DNA of 64,000 bases from Bacteroidales bacterium (GCA_009774765.1 VSOK01000009.1:1-64000); one strand, 5' to 3'; positions 1 to 8,558 are shown, counted from the first letter of the stretch. Notes: generated by a model not told the origin, from the letters alone. Translations and numbers: made by a program.

Positions 1-21
1 TCGCCAACAAGTACTTTATAA
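1..21 (+). CDS. rpsS: 30S ribosomal protein S19, 3' end only
   Basis: Only the last codons are in the window. Read from base 1 they give SPTSTL and then a TAA at 19-21. The next codons in the same frame, 22-42, read GHSGNRK followed by TAA at 43-45. Family S19 proteins normally end in a form such as SPTRTFRGHxGNxK, so the expected tail is present but lies behind a stop codon, and three of the four codons just before it differ from the expected residues. S19 binds 16S rRNA in the head of the small subunit. Identification rests on this tail, on the position just before rplV (45 nt gap), and on the usual rplB-rpsS-rplV-rpsC order. Loss of about eight C-terminal residues is what the sequence shows; a base-call error cannot be excluded. 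Confidence 0.55.
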   Translation, partial: SPTSTL

Positions 22-65
22 GGCCATTCGGGCAATCGTAAATAATTTAAAATGAATTTTTATTT

Positions 66-485
66 ATGGGAGCTCGTAAAAGACAGATGGCCGAGAGGCT
101 GAAAGAGATAAAGAAGCAGACAGCTATCGCTAAGCTGAATGACGTACCTACTTCACCCCGCAAAATGCGTCTTGTCGCTGACATCATCAGAGGCGTAGAG
201 GTGAATAAAGCTTTGGATATCCTTAAATTCTCAAAGAAGCACGCATCAGAAAGCCTTTCAAAGGTTCTCCGCAGTGCGATTGCAAACTGGGAAGCAAAGA
301 ATCCGGACAGCACAAAAGAGTTGGATAACGGTAATGTGTACATCAAGACCCTTATGGTCAATGAAGGTCGTACGCTCAAGAGAATCCGTCCTTGTCCTCA
401 GGGTAGGGCCGGCAGGATCCGCAAGCGTTCCAACCATATTACCATTATCCTCGATGTAAAGAAACCAACAACAGTGGAGGAATAA
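66..485 (+). CDS. rplV: 50S ribosomal protein L22
   Basis: 139-residue L22. This protein binds 23S rRNA and its long beta-hairpin lines the peptide exit tunnel. Visible hallmarks are the N-terminal TSPRKMRLVADIIRG segment (around residues 29-43), the AxxNWEAKN region, and the C-terminal hairpin and tail GRTLKRIRPCPQGRAGRIRKR (around 101-121). The N-terminal extension before TSPRK is typical of Bacteroidota L22, and total length is normal for that group. The ATG at 66 follows the rpsS remnant by 45 nt, and the stop lies 3 nt before the rpsC start, so the genes are one transcript. No defect is visible. Confidence 0.97.
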   Translation: MGARKRQMAERLKEIKKQTAIAKLNDVPTSPRKMRLVADIIRGVEVNKALDILKFSKKHASESLSKVLRSAIANWEAKNPDSTKELDNGNVYIKTLMVNEGRTLKRIRPCPQGRAGRIRKRSNHITIILDVKKPTTVEE

Positions 486-488
486 ATT

Positions 489-1238
489 ATGGGACAGAAA
501 ACTAACCCTATCAGCAACAGAATCGGTATCACCCGTGGTTGGGACTCTAACTGGTGTGGTGGTAACTATGCAGAGAAGATTGCGGAGGACTATGAAATCC
601 GTAAATATCTCGTAAACCGTCTTGCAAAGGCAAGCCTTTCAAAGATCGTCATCGAGAGAACTCTTAAACTCATCACAGTGACTATTCATGCTGCACGTCC
701 GGGTGTCATCATCGGAAAAGGCGGAGCAGAGGTTGACAAGCTCAAAGAGGAGTTGAAGAATGTGACCAAGAAAGATGTTCAGATTAACATCTTCGAGGTT
801 AAGAAACCTGAGGTTGACGCTCACATCGTAGCAGACAGCATCGCTCGTCAGATCGAGGGACGTGTTTCCTACAGAAGAGCTATCAAGATGGCTGTGGCTA
901 CTACTATGAGAGTAGGTGCAGAGGGTATCAAAGTTCAGATCAGCGGTCGTCTCGGCGGTGCTGAAATGGCAAGAAGCGAGATGTTCAAAGAGGGACGTAC
1001 TCCTCTTCATACATTCCGCGCAGACATTGACTACGCTCTTGCAGAGGCTCATACCAAAGTAGGTGTCCTCGGTATCAAAGTTTGGATCTGCAACGGTGAG
1101 GTTTACGGAAAGAAAGATCTTTCTCCTAACGCCGGAATCGCTGCAAATCAGGCACAGGGCGGTCAGAACAGCCGTGGAGGCCGTGGCGGCGAGCGTCGTC
1201 GTGGAGGCCGTGGCGGACGCAGAGAGAATAACAAATAA
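489..1238 (+). CDS. rpsC: 30S ribosomal protein S3
   Basis: 249-residue S3, part of the mRNA entry channel and helicase activity of the 30S head. The N-terminus [20 protein letters not shown] is diagnostic. A KH domain with the GxxG loop ([15 protein letters not shown]) lies around residues 68-85, and the C-terminal S3 domain carries the [19 protein letters not shown] stretch. After the core, the last 30 residues are a low-complexity Gly/Arg tail ([17 protein letters not shown]), common as an extension in Bacteroidota. In most relatives rplP follows within a few bases; here a terminator hairpin follows 22 nt after the stop and no further ribosomal gene is present. Confidence 0.97.
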   Translation: MGQKTNPISNRIGITRGWDSNWCGGNYAEKIAEDYEIRKYLVNRLAKASLSKIVIERTLKLITVTIHAARPGVIIGKGGAEVDKLKEELKNVTKKDVQINIFEVKKPEVDAHIVADSIARQIEGRVSYRRAIKMAVATTMRVGAEGIKVQISGRLGGAEMARSEMFKEGRTPLHTFRADIDYALAEAHTKVGVLGIKVWICNGEVYGKKDLSPNAGIAANQAQGGQNSRGGRGGERRRGGRGGRRENNK

Positions 1239-1260
1239 TTTTCTCGATATATAACACTGG

Positions 1261-1299
1261 ACGTGGGGTGATAGCAATATCATCCCACGTTTTGTTTTG
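1261..1299 (+). terminator. Rho-independent terminator after rpsC
   Basis: A 12-bp stem (left arm 1261-1272, right arm 1279-1290, one G-T pair) with a six-base loop is followed by a T-rich run, TTTGTTTTG, at 1291-1299. It lies 22 nt after the rpsC stop and should end the ribosomal protein transcript. This is unusual because the S10 operon normally reads on into rplP and rpmC at this point. Confidence 0.8.
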
Positions 1300-1394
1300 T
1301 GACACTTTTCCCGGATTAATGTGCAATCACTGTTGCTTTTCCGTACCGGAGTCGCAAAGCATACGGATTGTGCCTTTTGCCGTGGTGTCTGCTC

Positions 1395-1519
1395 GCCACT
1401 AGGTGGGTCTCTGCAATGCAGTGGGATTCAATAAGTTATAAAACAGTATTGCCTATATAAGATATACTGTTTTGCAATCGCTTGATATACAATATATTGC
1501 AGGGACCCACCATAGTGGG
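1395..1519. repeat. Nested inverted repeat in intergenic region
   Basis: This covers the middle of the 360-base gene-free stretch 1239-1598. Outer arms: 1395-1417 and 1496-1519, matching as inverted copies over about 23 bases with one gap and two mismatches; each arm carries a short palindromic core of the type CCAC-TA-GTGG. Inner arms: a perfect 10-bp inverted repeat AAAACAGTAT (1440-1449) and ATACTGTTTT (1464-1473) around a 14-base loop. There is no open reading frame. The core GGACCCAC..TAGTGGG at 1503-1519 recurs at 19657-19672. It could be a MITE or REP-like element or a structured RNA; which one cannot be told here. Confidence 0.55.
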
Positions 1520-1539
1520 CCACACAGGAAAACAAGAAA

Positions 1540-1576
1540 GGGTGAATTCTAAGTTAGAACCAATTAGAATCCACCC
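1540..1576 (-). terminator. Terminator of the GH125 gene
   Basis: Inverted repeat with arms 1540-1552 (GGGTGAATTCTAA) and 1564-1576 (one mismatch) and an 11-base loop. Read on the minus strand it begins 22 bases beyond the GH125 stop at 1599 and is followed by a T-rich TTTCTTGTTTT run. It may also stop plus-strand read-through, as the genes on the two sides converge here. Confidence 0.6.
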
Positions 1577-1598
1577 TCGTTGATTTTATTGATATTGT

Positions 1599-3104
1599 CT
1601 ATTCTACAGTTATAGAATTGAGCAGGTCAACTTTGCCTTCATTCACAAGCTTCAGTATCAGCTCTCCGAACAGGGTATTCTGCCATGCGAACCATGAACG
1701 TGTGAAGTCCTCAGGATTGTCTTTGTTGAAAGACTCGTGCATAAATCCTGTACCGGCGTCGGTTGTCATCAGCATTTCGATGCATTTTTTGATTTCCTGG
1801 TCATCCTGTGATGTGAATGCCTTCATCATAATGCTCATAGGCCATACCATATCATAGCCGATATGAGGTCCTCCGATGCCTTCTCCGGCAGTTCCTTTGA
1901 AGAAGTATGGATTTGATTCGCTCCATACGAATCTGCGTGTATTCTGGTAGATAGGATCATTTACGTCCACATCACCGAGATATGGCATAGCAAGCAGGCT
2001 TGGCACGTTGGCATCATCCATAAGGAAACGGTTGCCGAATCCGTCCACCTCAAAGGCGTAGATTGTGCCGAACTCAGGATGGTTGTATGTAGCGTATTTC
2101 TTCAGTGCAGTCTCCACTTCAGAAGCGAGTGCAAGACATTCTTCAGCCTTTACGCTGTCTCCGTTGACTTCTGTAAGGATTTCAGCCGCTTTGCGCAGGG
2201 ATGAGACCGCGAAGAAGTTGGAAGGGACGAGGAAAAGGAATGTTGTGGCATCATCAGACGGACGGAACACGGAAGCGATAAGTCCTACAGGATTTACAGG
2301 ATTGCCTTTCCCCTGGTTGCATACTGTGTCAAGCTGACGGTCTGTCACACGCAGGAATGTATAAGGGCCTACATCTTCTTTACGCTGCTGCTCCTTGAAT
2401 GTACGGAGGATATTGTCTATCGCCGCAAGCCAATGCTCATCGAACACGGAAGCGTCTCCTGTCACTTTCCAATAGTGATATGCAAGTCTGAGCGGATAGC
2501 AGAGAGAGTCGATTTCCCATTTGCGCTCGTGCAGTTCAGGACGCATCTTTGTACCGTCAGACATCCAATGGTGGTCCGGGTTCGGATCATACGGATCGAG
2601 GAATGCGTTGGCGTAAGGGTCAAGTTCTATACATTTGAACTGGCGGCGGATTGTTCCTGCAAGCATAGCCTTAAGATGTTCATCCTCATTTGCCAGCTGT
2701 ACATACGGCCATACCTGTGCTCCTGAATCGCGTAGCCACATTGCGTGAATGTCACCTGTATATACTACTGTGTCATCTTTGCCGTTATCGTCTTTGCGGT
2801 AGCGGACAGTGGTGTCAAGAGTGTTAGGAAAACAGTTCTCGAACATCCATCCGAGTTTCCTGTTGGTCAGGATTCCTTTTACACGTCCTATTTCGGACTC
2901 AACAGCTTCAGATGTGAAAAGACGGTTTTTCTTTGCCGGACGGTTGGTCTTTGCGTAAAGTTTTGTCTTGTTCACTTCCGCGCGTGTGTTGTCCGCGGCA
3001 GAAACCATCTGTTCTGCTTCCGGCAGTGTACAAGGCTGCGTTGCAGATGTGGCTGCGGCCCCTGATATGACCGCAGTAAGGCAGATACATAATAAACTAT
3101 TCAT
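1599..3104 (-). CDS. GH125 exo-alpha-1,6-mannosidase, secreted
   Basis: 501-residue member of glycoside hydrolase family 125 (formerly DUF1237), metal-independent inverting enzymes that remove terminal alpha-1,6-linked mannose. A signal peptide is visible at residues 1 to about 22 (MNSLLCICLTAVISGAAATS). Family hallmarks are TGDIHAMWLRDSGAQVWPYV near residue 117, YANAFLDPYDPNPDHHWMSD, ERKWEIDSLCYPLRLAYHYW, RFVWSESNPYFFKG, the GGPHIGYDMVWPMSIMMKAF segment and the MHESF motif near the C-terminus. It lies 133 bp downstream of a GH76 gene on the same strand but has its own promoter-like boxes in that gap. Together GH76 (endo) and GH125 (exo) would degrade an alpha-1,6-mannan backbone such as fungal cell wall mannan. 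Family call is firm; substrate is inference. Confidence 0.93.
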   Translation of the reverse strand: MNSLLCICLTAVISGAAATSATQPCTLPEAEQMVSAADNTRAEVNKTKLYAKTNRPAKKNRLFTSEAVESEIGRVKGILTNRKLGWMFENCFPNTLDTTVRYRKDDNGKDDTVVYTGDIHAMWLRDSGAQVWPYVQLANEDEHLKAMLAGTIRRQFKCIELDPYANAFLDPYDPNPDHHWMSDGTKMRPELHERKWEIDSLCYPLRLAYHYWKVTGDASVFDEHWLAAIDNILRTFKEQQRKEDVGPYTFLRVTDRQLDTVCNQGKGNPVNPVGLIASVFRPSDDATTFLFLVPSNFFAVSSLRKAAEILTEVNGDSVKAEECLALASEVETALKKYATYNHPEFGTIYAFEVDGFGNRFLMDDANVPSLLAMPYLGDVDVNDPIYQNTRRFVWSESNPYFFKGTAGEGIGGPHIGYDMVWPMSIMMKAFTSQDDQEIKKCIEMLMTTDAGTGFMHESFNKDNPEDFTRSWFAWQNTLFGELILKLVNEGKVDLLNSITVE

Positions 3105-3141
3105 TCTTAAATATTTTTGTGTTTGATTATTTTTGAAATTC

Positions 3142-3173
3142 CAAATATAGTGAAAGTCGAGAGCAGAAGCAAA
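3142..3173 (-). promoter_or_regulatory. Bacteroides-type promoter for GH125
   Basis: On the minus strand a -33 box TTTG (plus 3170-3173) is separated by exactly 20 bases from a -7 box TATATTTG (plus 3142-3149), matching the TTTG-N19-21-TAnnTTTG consensus. The expected start site gives a leader of about 30 nt before the ATG at 3104. A second TATATTTG with the same flanking TTTCAC lies at 3223-3230 but has no -33 box at the right distance. Confidence 0.6.
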
Positions 3174-3237
3174 GTTTGCTTTGATTATGCCGAGACCAGA
3201 GCGTCATATATGTCCTCCAGGACAAATATAGTGAAAA

Positions 3238-4419
3238 TTATTTTGTCTTAAGGTCTGCGGTACGGGCAAACATTTCAGCCATTGCAGCCTGTGTCAGGAG
3301 CCATTTGCGTTTGTTTTTGGCTTTTCCGGAGAAATCCTCTTCAAACAGACCGTGTTCATCTCTGGCGTGGTTCCAGGCGTAGTCGAGCGAAGATATGATG
3401 TCATTTATATAGTCAGTGTCTCCGGTAAGTCTGAACAGTTCGACAAAACCTCTTACCATAACTGCCGAGAACCAGACATTGCCTTTGTTTATAAGACGGA
3501 ATGTCTTTCCGTCATCTCCTGTGAACTCGTGGAAAAAGTATCCGAGGCAGGAGTCTGCCGTAAGCCGTGCGTCTGTCAGGTATTCTTCATTTCCGGTTAT
3601 TTCATAAAGGAGCGCGCCTGCCTGTACCATCTGGCCGCTGTTGTATGCGAATTTCGCTTTTCCGATATTGCCGTTTATGCCGATATTATCAAAATAAAGA
3701 TGGTCTTCCCGGTCCATAAGACTGTCTTTTGTCCAATCGTACAGGGCCTGTGCCTGTTCAAGGTATCCTGTGTCTCCCGTGGCTTTGTAAAGTTTCAGGG
3801 CATATACGGTCCCCGGTGCATTGGAGCAGGTGTTCTTTGATGTCTTTTTCTGCTCGCACCAGTAGATGCCTCCCCCGAGGACATCATCGGTACCGCTTTC
3901 TATGAATTTCCAGATGCTTTCCGCCTGTTCAAGATATTTTCTGTCTCCGGTTGCCTCGTATATGTCGCAGAAATCTATTCCGAGCCATACGTTGTCGTCA
4001 TAGAATCTGTCAGACACAGGAGCAGAACTTATATATGAAGCATAGGCATACGGCTGCCTTGAAGTGTCGTGGTATTCATACAGTCCGGGAAGGATTCTTC
4101 CGTCAATTACTTCAATGAAGCCTTTGTCCGATTCAAGTATCGCTCCGGCTGCTGAAAGAGTTCCGGAGAACGGCCACAGATATGAATAAGGGTTCGGCAG
4201 TGCCTGCTCTTCAGATGCCAGATATGTGGCTTTGTATTCCGGTGCTGAAGGGAAGTTCTCCCTGAGCAGACAGGTCCCGTCTACTCCGTAATGCACATAG
4301 ATCGAGTCAAGTGTTGATTCTGCCCTGGTTATGCCTTCAGGTCTGTTTACGCTGCAGGACAGGAGTGAAACAGCAGCTCCTGTCAGTGTAGCCATCATTG
4401 GTAACAAATAGGTTTTCAT
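3238..4419 (-). CDS. GH76 endo-alpha-1,6-mannanase, lipoprotein
   Basis: 393-residue GH76 protein, a family of retaining endo-alpha-1,6-mannanases with an (alpha/alpha)6 fold. The N-terminus MKTYLLPMMATLTGAAVSLLSC is a lipoprotein signal with Cys22, so the enzyme is probably tethered to a membrane. The family's catalytic Asp-Asp pair is visible as D141-D142 in YDDNVWLGID. Other family motifs are GGGIYWCEQ, KNTCSNAPG, FAYNSGQM and the C-terminal W-x-LTQAAMAEMFA. It is divergent from the HTCS gene beginning at 4555 and has its own promoter. With GH125 downstream it forms a two-enzyme mannan cassette with no SusC/SusD pair beside it. Confidence 0.92.
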   Translation of the reverse strand: MKTYLLPMMATLTGAAVSLLSCSVNRPEGITRAESTLDSIYVHYGVDGTCLLRENFPSAPEYKATYLASEEQALPNPYSYLWPFSGTLSAAGAILESDKGFIEVIDGRILPGLYEYHDTSRQPYAYASYISSAPVSDRFYDDNVWLGIDFCDIYEATGDRKYLEQAESIWKFIESGTDDVLGGGIYWCEQKKTSKNTCSNAPGTVYALKLYKATGDTGYLEQAQALYDWTKDSLMDREDHLYFDNIGINGNIGKAKFAYNSGQMVQAGALLYEITGNEEYLTDARLTADSCLGYFFHEFTGDDGKTFRLINKGNVWFSAVMVRGFVELFRLTGDTDYINDIISSLDYAWNHARDEHGLFEEDFSGKAKNKRKWLLTQAAMAEMFARTADLKTK

Positions 4420-4447
4420 TATATGATGAGTTTTGTCGTTCTGATGT

Positions 4448-4476
4448 CAAAATTACCCATAATAAAATAAAAACAA
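4448..4476 (-). promoter_or_regulatory. Bacteroides-type promoter for GH76
   Basis: On the minus strand a TAATTTTG -7 box (plus 4448-4455) is preceded by TTG 18 bases upstream within an AT-rich stretch. It would give a leader of about 20 nt before the GH76 start at 4419. It sits in the short divergent region shared with the HTCS gene, where its binding site would be expected. Confidence 0.5.
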
Positions 4477-4522
4477 GTTTATATAAATGAATTAATAGTA
4501 TGAAAATATGCCAAAACGGAGG

Positions 4523-4530
4523 TATATTTG
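4523..4530 (+). promoter_or_regulatory. Possible -7 box for the HTCS gene
   Basis: TATATTTG fits the Bacteroidota TAnnTTTG consensus and lies 24 bases before ATG 4555. No convincing TTTG is seen 19-21 bases upstream. If real, it places transcription start after TTG 4528 and so supports the ATG 4555 start. Confidence 0.3.
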
Positions 4531-4554
4531 CCGGCGGTAATGCTTATTGTGGTT

Positions 4555-7500
4555 ATGAGGAAAATCGTACTTCTTTTTGTCTCGTTTTGTGCGGCAGTCG
4601 TGTCTCCGGCGGGAAATCTCAGACAGGTGTCAAGCAGAGAAGGCATCTCAAACAATGCCGTACAGGCTCTGGCACAGGATAGTAACGGTTTTGTATGGCT
4701 CGGAACCTGTGACGGGCTCAATATGTGGGACGGGAATAGAATGTATGTTTTTCAGCGTGACGACACCGGGGATTCATATCTTTCGGGCAATCTTATAGAA
4801 GAGATTGCCGTGACGAGGGATTCTTTGTTCTGGATACGTACAAACTATGGTCTCGACCTTTTCAATCCACAGACATACGGAGTGGAAAAGCATCAGAAAT
4901 TCCGTGGAATGTACAGGATAGCCGCAAGAAACAGGGATGAAGTCATAGTGGTGGGGAGTGACGGTCAGTGGAGCACCTATGATCCGGAAGCCAGGGATTT
5001 CGTCGCGATGGATGCCTGTCCGGATATAAGCTATTCCGATTATATCGACGGCTTCATAGATGACAATGACTGTTTCTGGATTTTTTCCCGGAAAGGCGTC
5101 TTCAGATATCCGGTGATATTCGGCCAGGCAGGAGGAATAGTCTCTGTCGGAACCCCGTCTGAACATTTTTTTCCAGGAAAATTGCAGTATACATTTGTCG
5201 GGGAAAGGATTTTCCTTATTGACGACAAGGGTATTATGTACGAATTCGATACCTCCGACGGCCATTGTTCATATATAAGCGATATGTCACGCGAGATAGC
5301 GGAACGCGGATATGTGTCTGGCGTAATTTCGGACGGGGCGGATTATATCGTATCATTCTCGACCAACGGGTGTATAAGGCTGAAAAGCATTACGTACGAC
5401 AAGGAAAGATTCCGGAGGGAAAGGATGGACATACATTGCGGAGTAATGTCTCTGCTGAAAGATATGCGTCAGGATATTGTCTGGATAGGAACCGACGGAC
5501 AGGGGCTTTATCAGGATACGAAGAATCAGGTGTCTTTCAGTTCCGTTACATTCGACAAGCTTCCGTATAGCCTTTCCAAACCCGTAAGGTCGCTTTTCGT
5601 GGACAGGACAGGCGCGCTGTGGATTGCCACCAAAGGCGAAGGGATATTGAAAATCAACAGATTCTATGACCAGAAGCAGTACCGTATGAACAATACGGTG
5701 CAGTATATGTCCTCCAACAGCGAACTTCTGGAAAATTCGATATATGCATTTGCTGAAAGTTCCAGGGATATAATATGGATAGCGGGTGACGGTGCAGGTC
5801 TCAACTATTATTCCTACTCTGACGGAAGGATACACAGCATCCGTGGTCCGGAGAATCTCAGATATATACATTCCCTGTGTGAGGTTTCTGCGGATACGCT
5901 GTATGCGGCTTCTGTCGGAGAGGGCATCTTCAAAATCATATTGGACTGGAATTCCGGTCCTTCCATACGTGAAGTGGAGCGTATCGTTTTTGACGGTGGA
6001 CTTGAGGCGGAGCGTTTCTTCTTTTCTATGTGCAGGGAGGATGATTCTACAATCTGGTTCGGAAACAGAGGCTATGGAGCGGTCAGATATGATATTCCTT
6101 CCGGTAAATACGATGTATTCACATTTGACGACGGAGACCGTTCCGGGGCGAACGATGTCTTTGACATACATAAGTCAGAAGACGGACGTATATGGTTCGG
6201 GACAAGTGCGGGACTGATAAGCCTTTACAGGGACAGGCTTTCTGCGACAGGGGTTGTCGGTACTGTGCATTGCATACTTGAAGATACGGAAGGCAGGCTT
6301 TATCTGAGTACAAACAGTGGAGTTTCACAATTTTCCCCGTCTTCCGGCAATATCGTGAACTATGGATATTCATACGGTTTGGGCACGGTTGAGTACAGCG
6401 ACGGGGCCGCATTCAATGATGAGGATTCCGGGACCCTGTTCTTCGGCGGGATCAATGGCATTGTCGCAATAAGGAATACCGAATATGAAGAAGGCACGCT
6501 CAATCCTCCTGTCATGTTCCGTGATGTGCGTCTGAGTGACGGGTCATACAGCATCAATGAATTCATGTCCGGCAGGGGAGGGCTTGTCATAGATCCGGAC
6601 AGGACATTGCATTCGGTGTCGATACTCGCTCTTGATTATGTCAACGGGAGCAACTATTCATATTTCAGCAGGACGGGGGGCAGGAACGATGAATGGACCG
6701 AGACTTCTCCGGTATTGTCGCTGTCGGGGCTGCCTTATGGGAAATACAGCATAGACGTCCGCTACCGCAACAATCTTACAGGATATGAAAGTCCAGTATA
6801 TTCTATGCCTTTGTGGCTCAAGCCTCCGTTCTATGCTTCTTCGGCGGCTATGGTTCTGTACGCGTTGGCCGTGCTGTGTATGATCGCAGGAGTTGCCGTG
6901 TCTTTGGTTATAAGATACCGCAGGCGCAAAAATGAGCGTATGCAGGCCTTCGAGACGAGGAAAAAGGAGGAAATATATGAGTCAAAGATGAATTTCTTTT
7001 CCAATATCACACAGGAGTTCTCTATGCCTCTGACTATGATATCCGCGCCTTGCGAGCAGATTGTGAACTATCCCGGGGCGGATGACTATATACTGGGGTA
7101 TGCGCAGACCATCAGCAAGAATGTCTCCAAGCTGCATAATCTTGTCTATATGCTTCATAAGTTCAGGGAAGGTGGCGATGAGAGCGGAGGCAGCGAGAAG
7201 ATCGAGCTTGTATCCGTGACGGACATTGCAAAAAGACTTATGGACAGCTATGAGGACTATGCGGAAAAGAAGATGATCAGGCATTGTCTTGATGTGCCTG
7301 ACAATCTGATATGGCCGGTGGACCAGAAAGGACTGACGATGATTCTTGAAACACTGATGTCGAACGCATTCAACCATACTCCTCTGAACGGTATGGTTTC
7401 AGTGACCATATACAAGAAGGATGAAAATCTCAATATTTCCATATCCAATGACAGCGCGGGGGTAAACTCTGACGATATAGCCGCCATATTTGACAGGAAC

Positions 7501-8556
7501 AAGGCTCTGGATTATTTTGAGCGAAAAAGCGAGCGGGGTCTTTCTTTTTCCGGAGACCTCAGGCTTGCAGTATGCCACAATATAGTTACGGGTATGAACG
7601 GTGAGATTATCGTGGACAGCACTCCCAATGCCCTTACGACATTTGCAGTGAGGATACCTTATCTTCAGGTCTCGTCATCTGATGTGGCCCAGCCGGAGGC
7701 GATTGTGTCTATGGAGAGCACGCTGGCATTTGCCGCACCGGCCTCAGGCAAGAAGAAATATCCTTTTGAAAAAGGCCGCCCTGCGATTTTCGTGGTGAAT
7801 GAGAATACTGAAATCATGTGTTTCGTTGCGGATATATTTTCATCGGATTACAATGTCACGATGCCGGACAATTTCAGTGATATGGAGAATATGCTGAAAC
7901 AGATGCACCCTGACATCGTGATCTGTGATGCTCTTTCGGAAAAGTCGGAATATCAGGCGATCATCAGGCATATAAAGGACAGCAAGCTGACTTCCCATAT
8001 CCCGGTAGTGCTTCTGTCGTCCGTACAGCAGATTGACGAAAGGCTCAAAGGAGTCGAATCCGGTGCCGACATCTGTCTTGCGATTCCGTTCAATGTGGAA
8101 TATCTAAAGGCTGTAGTGGACCAGCTTCTCAAACGCAACCGTTCTCTCAAAGAGTATTATAACTCTCCGATAAGTGCCTATGAGGTGGCGGACGGGCAGA
8201 TCCTTCATCACGAGGACAAGAAGTTCATCGATGATATGGTGAAAATCATCAATGAGAACCTGACGGACACCAAGATTTCCACAAAATTCATAGCGGAAAA
8301 AATGGGACTGAGCATAAGAAACCTCTACCGCCGTCTGGAAGGTCTCGGTTGTCAGAGTCCTGCGGAGATCATCAAGGAATACAGGCTTGTGAAAGCCGAG
8401 CAGCTCCTCACGACGACAAAACTTACCATAGACGAGATCATCTATAAGGCAGGATTTGCCAACAGGGGGACGTTCTTCAAATGTTTTTCAGCAAAATACG
8501 GATGTACTCCGAAGGCATACCGCAATGAAAAAGTCTCCAAGATTGAAATGGAATGA
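4555..8556 (+). CDS. HTCS regulator with degenerate phosphorelay
   Basis: Hybrid two-component system protein, 1333 residues from the ATG at 4555. That start gives a clean signal peptide (MRKIVLLFVSFCAAVVS) and is preferred to upstream TTG 4528 or ATG 4540. Order: periplasmic reg_prop propeller repeats (first NNAVQALAQDSNGFVWLGTC), Y_Y_Y domain, one membrane helix near 765-790, kinase module, receiver, and AraC-type DNA-binding domain at the C-terminus (TKFIAEKMGLSIRNLYRRL, then AGFANRGTFFKCFSAKYG). Key residues are missing: the phosphoacceptor His of the HEFRTPL motif is Gln820 (TQEFSMPL), the GxGxGL ATP lid is unrecognizable, the receiver acid pair is N1082-E1083, and the conserved Lys is Ile1177. 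Asp1125 remains. It probably senses mannan oligosaccharides for the divergent GH76/GH125 genes, but not by ordinary phosphotransfer. Confidence 0.93.
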   Translation: MRKIVLLFVSFCAAVVSPAGNLRQVSSREGISNNAVQALAQDSNGFVWLGTCDGLNMWDGNRMYVFQRDDTGDSYLSGNLIEEIAVTRDSLFWIRTNYGLDLFNPQTYGVEKHQKFRGMYRIAARNRDEVIVVGSDGQWSTYDPEARDFVAMDACPDISYSDYIDGFIDDNDCFWIFSRKGVFRYPVIFGQAGGIVSVGTPSEHFFPGKLQYTFVGERIFLIDDKGIMYEFDTSDGHCSYISDMSREIAERGYVSGVISDGADYIVSFSTNGCIRLKSITYDKERFRRERMDIHCGVMSLLKDMRQDIVWIGTDGQGLYQDTKNQVSFSSVTFDKLPYSLSKPVRSLFVDRTGALWIATKGEGILKINRFYDQKQYRMNNTVQYMSSNSELLENSIYAFAESSRDIIWIAGDGAGLNYYSYSDGRIHSIRGPENLRYIHSLCEVSADTLYAASVGEGIFKIILDWNSGPSIREVERIVFDGGLEAERFFFSMCREDDSTIWFGNRGYGAVRYDIPSGKYDVFTFDDGDRSGANDVFDIHKSEDGRIWFGTSAGLISLYRDRLSATGVVGTVHCILEDTEGRLYLSTNSGVSQFSPSSGNIVNYGYSYGLGTVEYSDGAAFNDEDSGTLFFGGINGIVAIRNTEYEEGTLNPPVMFRDVRLSDGSYSINEFMSGRGGLVIDPDRTLHSVSILALDYVNGSNYSYFSRTGGRNDEWTETSPVLSLSGLPYGKYSIDVRYRNNLTGYESPVYSMPLWLKPPFYASSAAMVLYALAVLCMIAGVAVSLVIRYRRRKNERMQAFETRKKEEIYESKMNFFSNITQEFSMPLTMISAPCEQIVNYPGADDYILGYAQTISKNVSKLHNLVYMLHKFREGGDESGGSEKIELVSVTDIAKRLMDSYEDYAEKKMIRHCLDVPDNLIWPVDQKGLTMILETLMSNAFNHTPLNGMVSVTIYKKDENLNISISNDSAGVNSDDIAAIFDRNKALDYFERKSERGLSFSGDLRLAVCHNIVTGMNGEIIVDSTPNALTTFAVRIPYLQVSSSDVAQPEAIVSMESTLAFAAPASGKKKYPFEKGRPAIFVVNENTEIMCFVADIFSSDYNVTMPDNFSDMENMLKQMHPDIVICDALSEKSEYQAIIRHIKDSKLTSHIPVVLLSSVQQIDERLKGVESGADICLAIPFNVEYLKAVVDQLLKRNRSLKEYYNSPISAYEVADGQILHHEDKKFIDDMVKIINENLTDTKISTKFIAEKMGLSIRNLYRRLEGLGCQSPAEIIKEYRLVKAEQLLTTTKLTIDEIIYKAGFANRGTFFKCFSAKYGCTPKAYRNEKVSKIEME

Positions 8557-8558
8557 CA

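Noticed and set aside
1..45. S19 end explained by a simple one-base frameshift
   Set aside because: The expected residues before and after the stop are in the same frame, so a substitution-type stop fits and a frameshift does not.
639..1283. 214-codon frame on the minus strand over rpsC
   Set aside because: It is antisense to a certain ribosomal protein gene, is rich in Ser/Thr as expected of a shadow frame, and has no recognizable domain.
4528..4554. TTG 4528 or ATG 4540 as start of the first HTCS
   Set aside because: ATG 4555 gives the better signal peptide, and a possible promoter box overlaps the TTG.
5353..6171. 272-codon minus-strand frame inside the first HTCS
   Set aside because: It opposes the propeller repeats of a well-supported gene and shows no domain.
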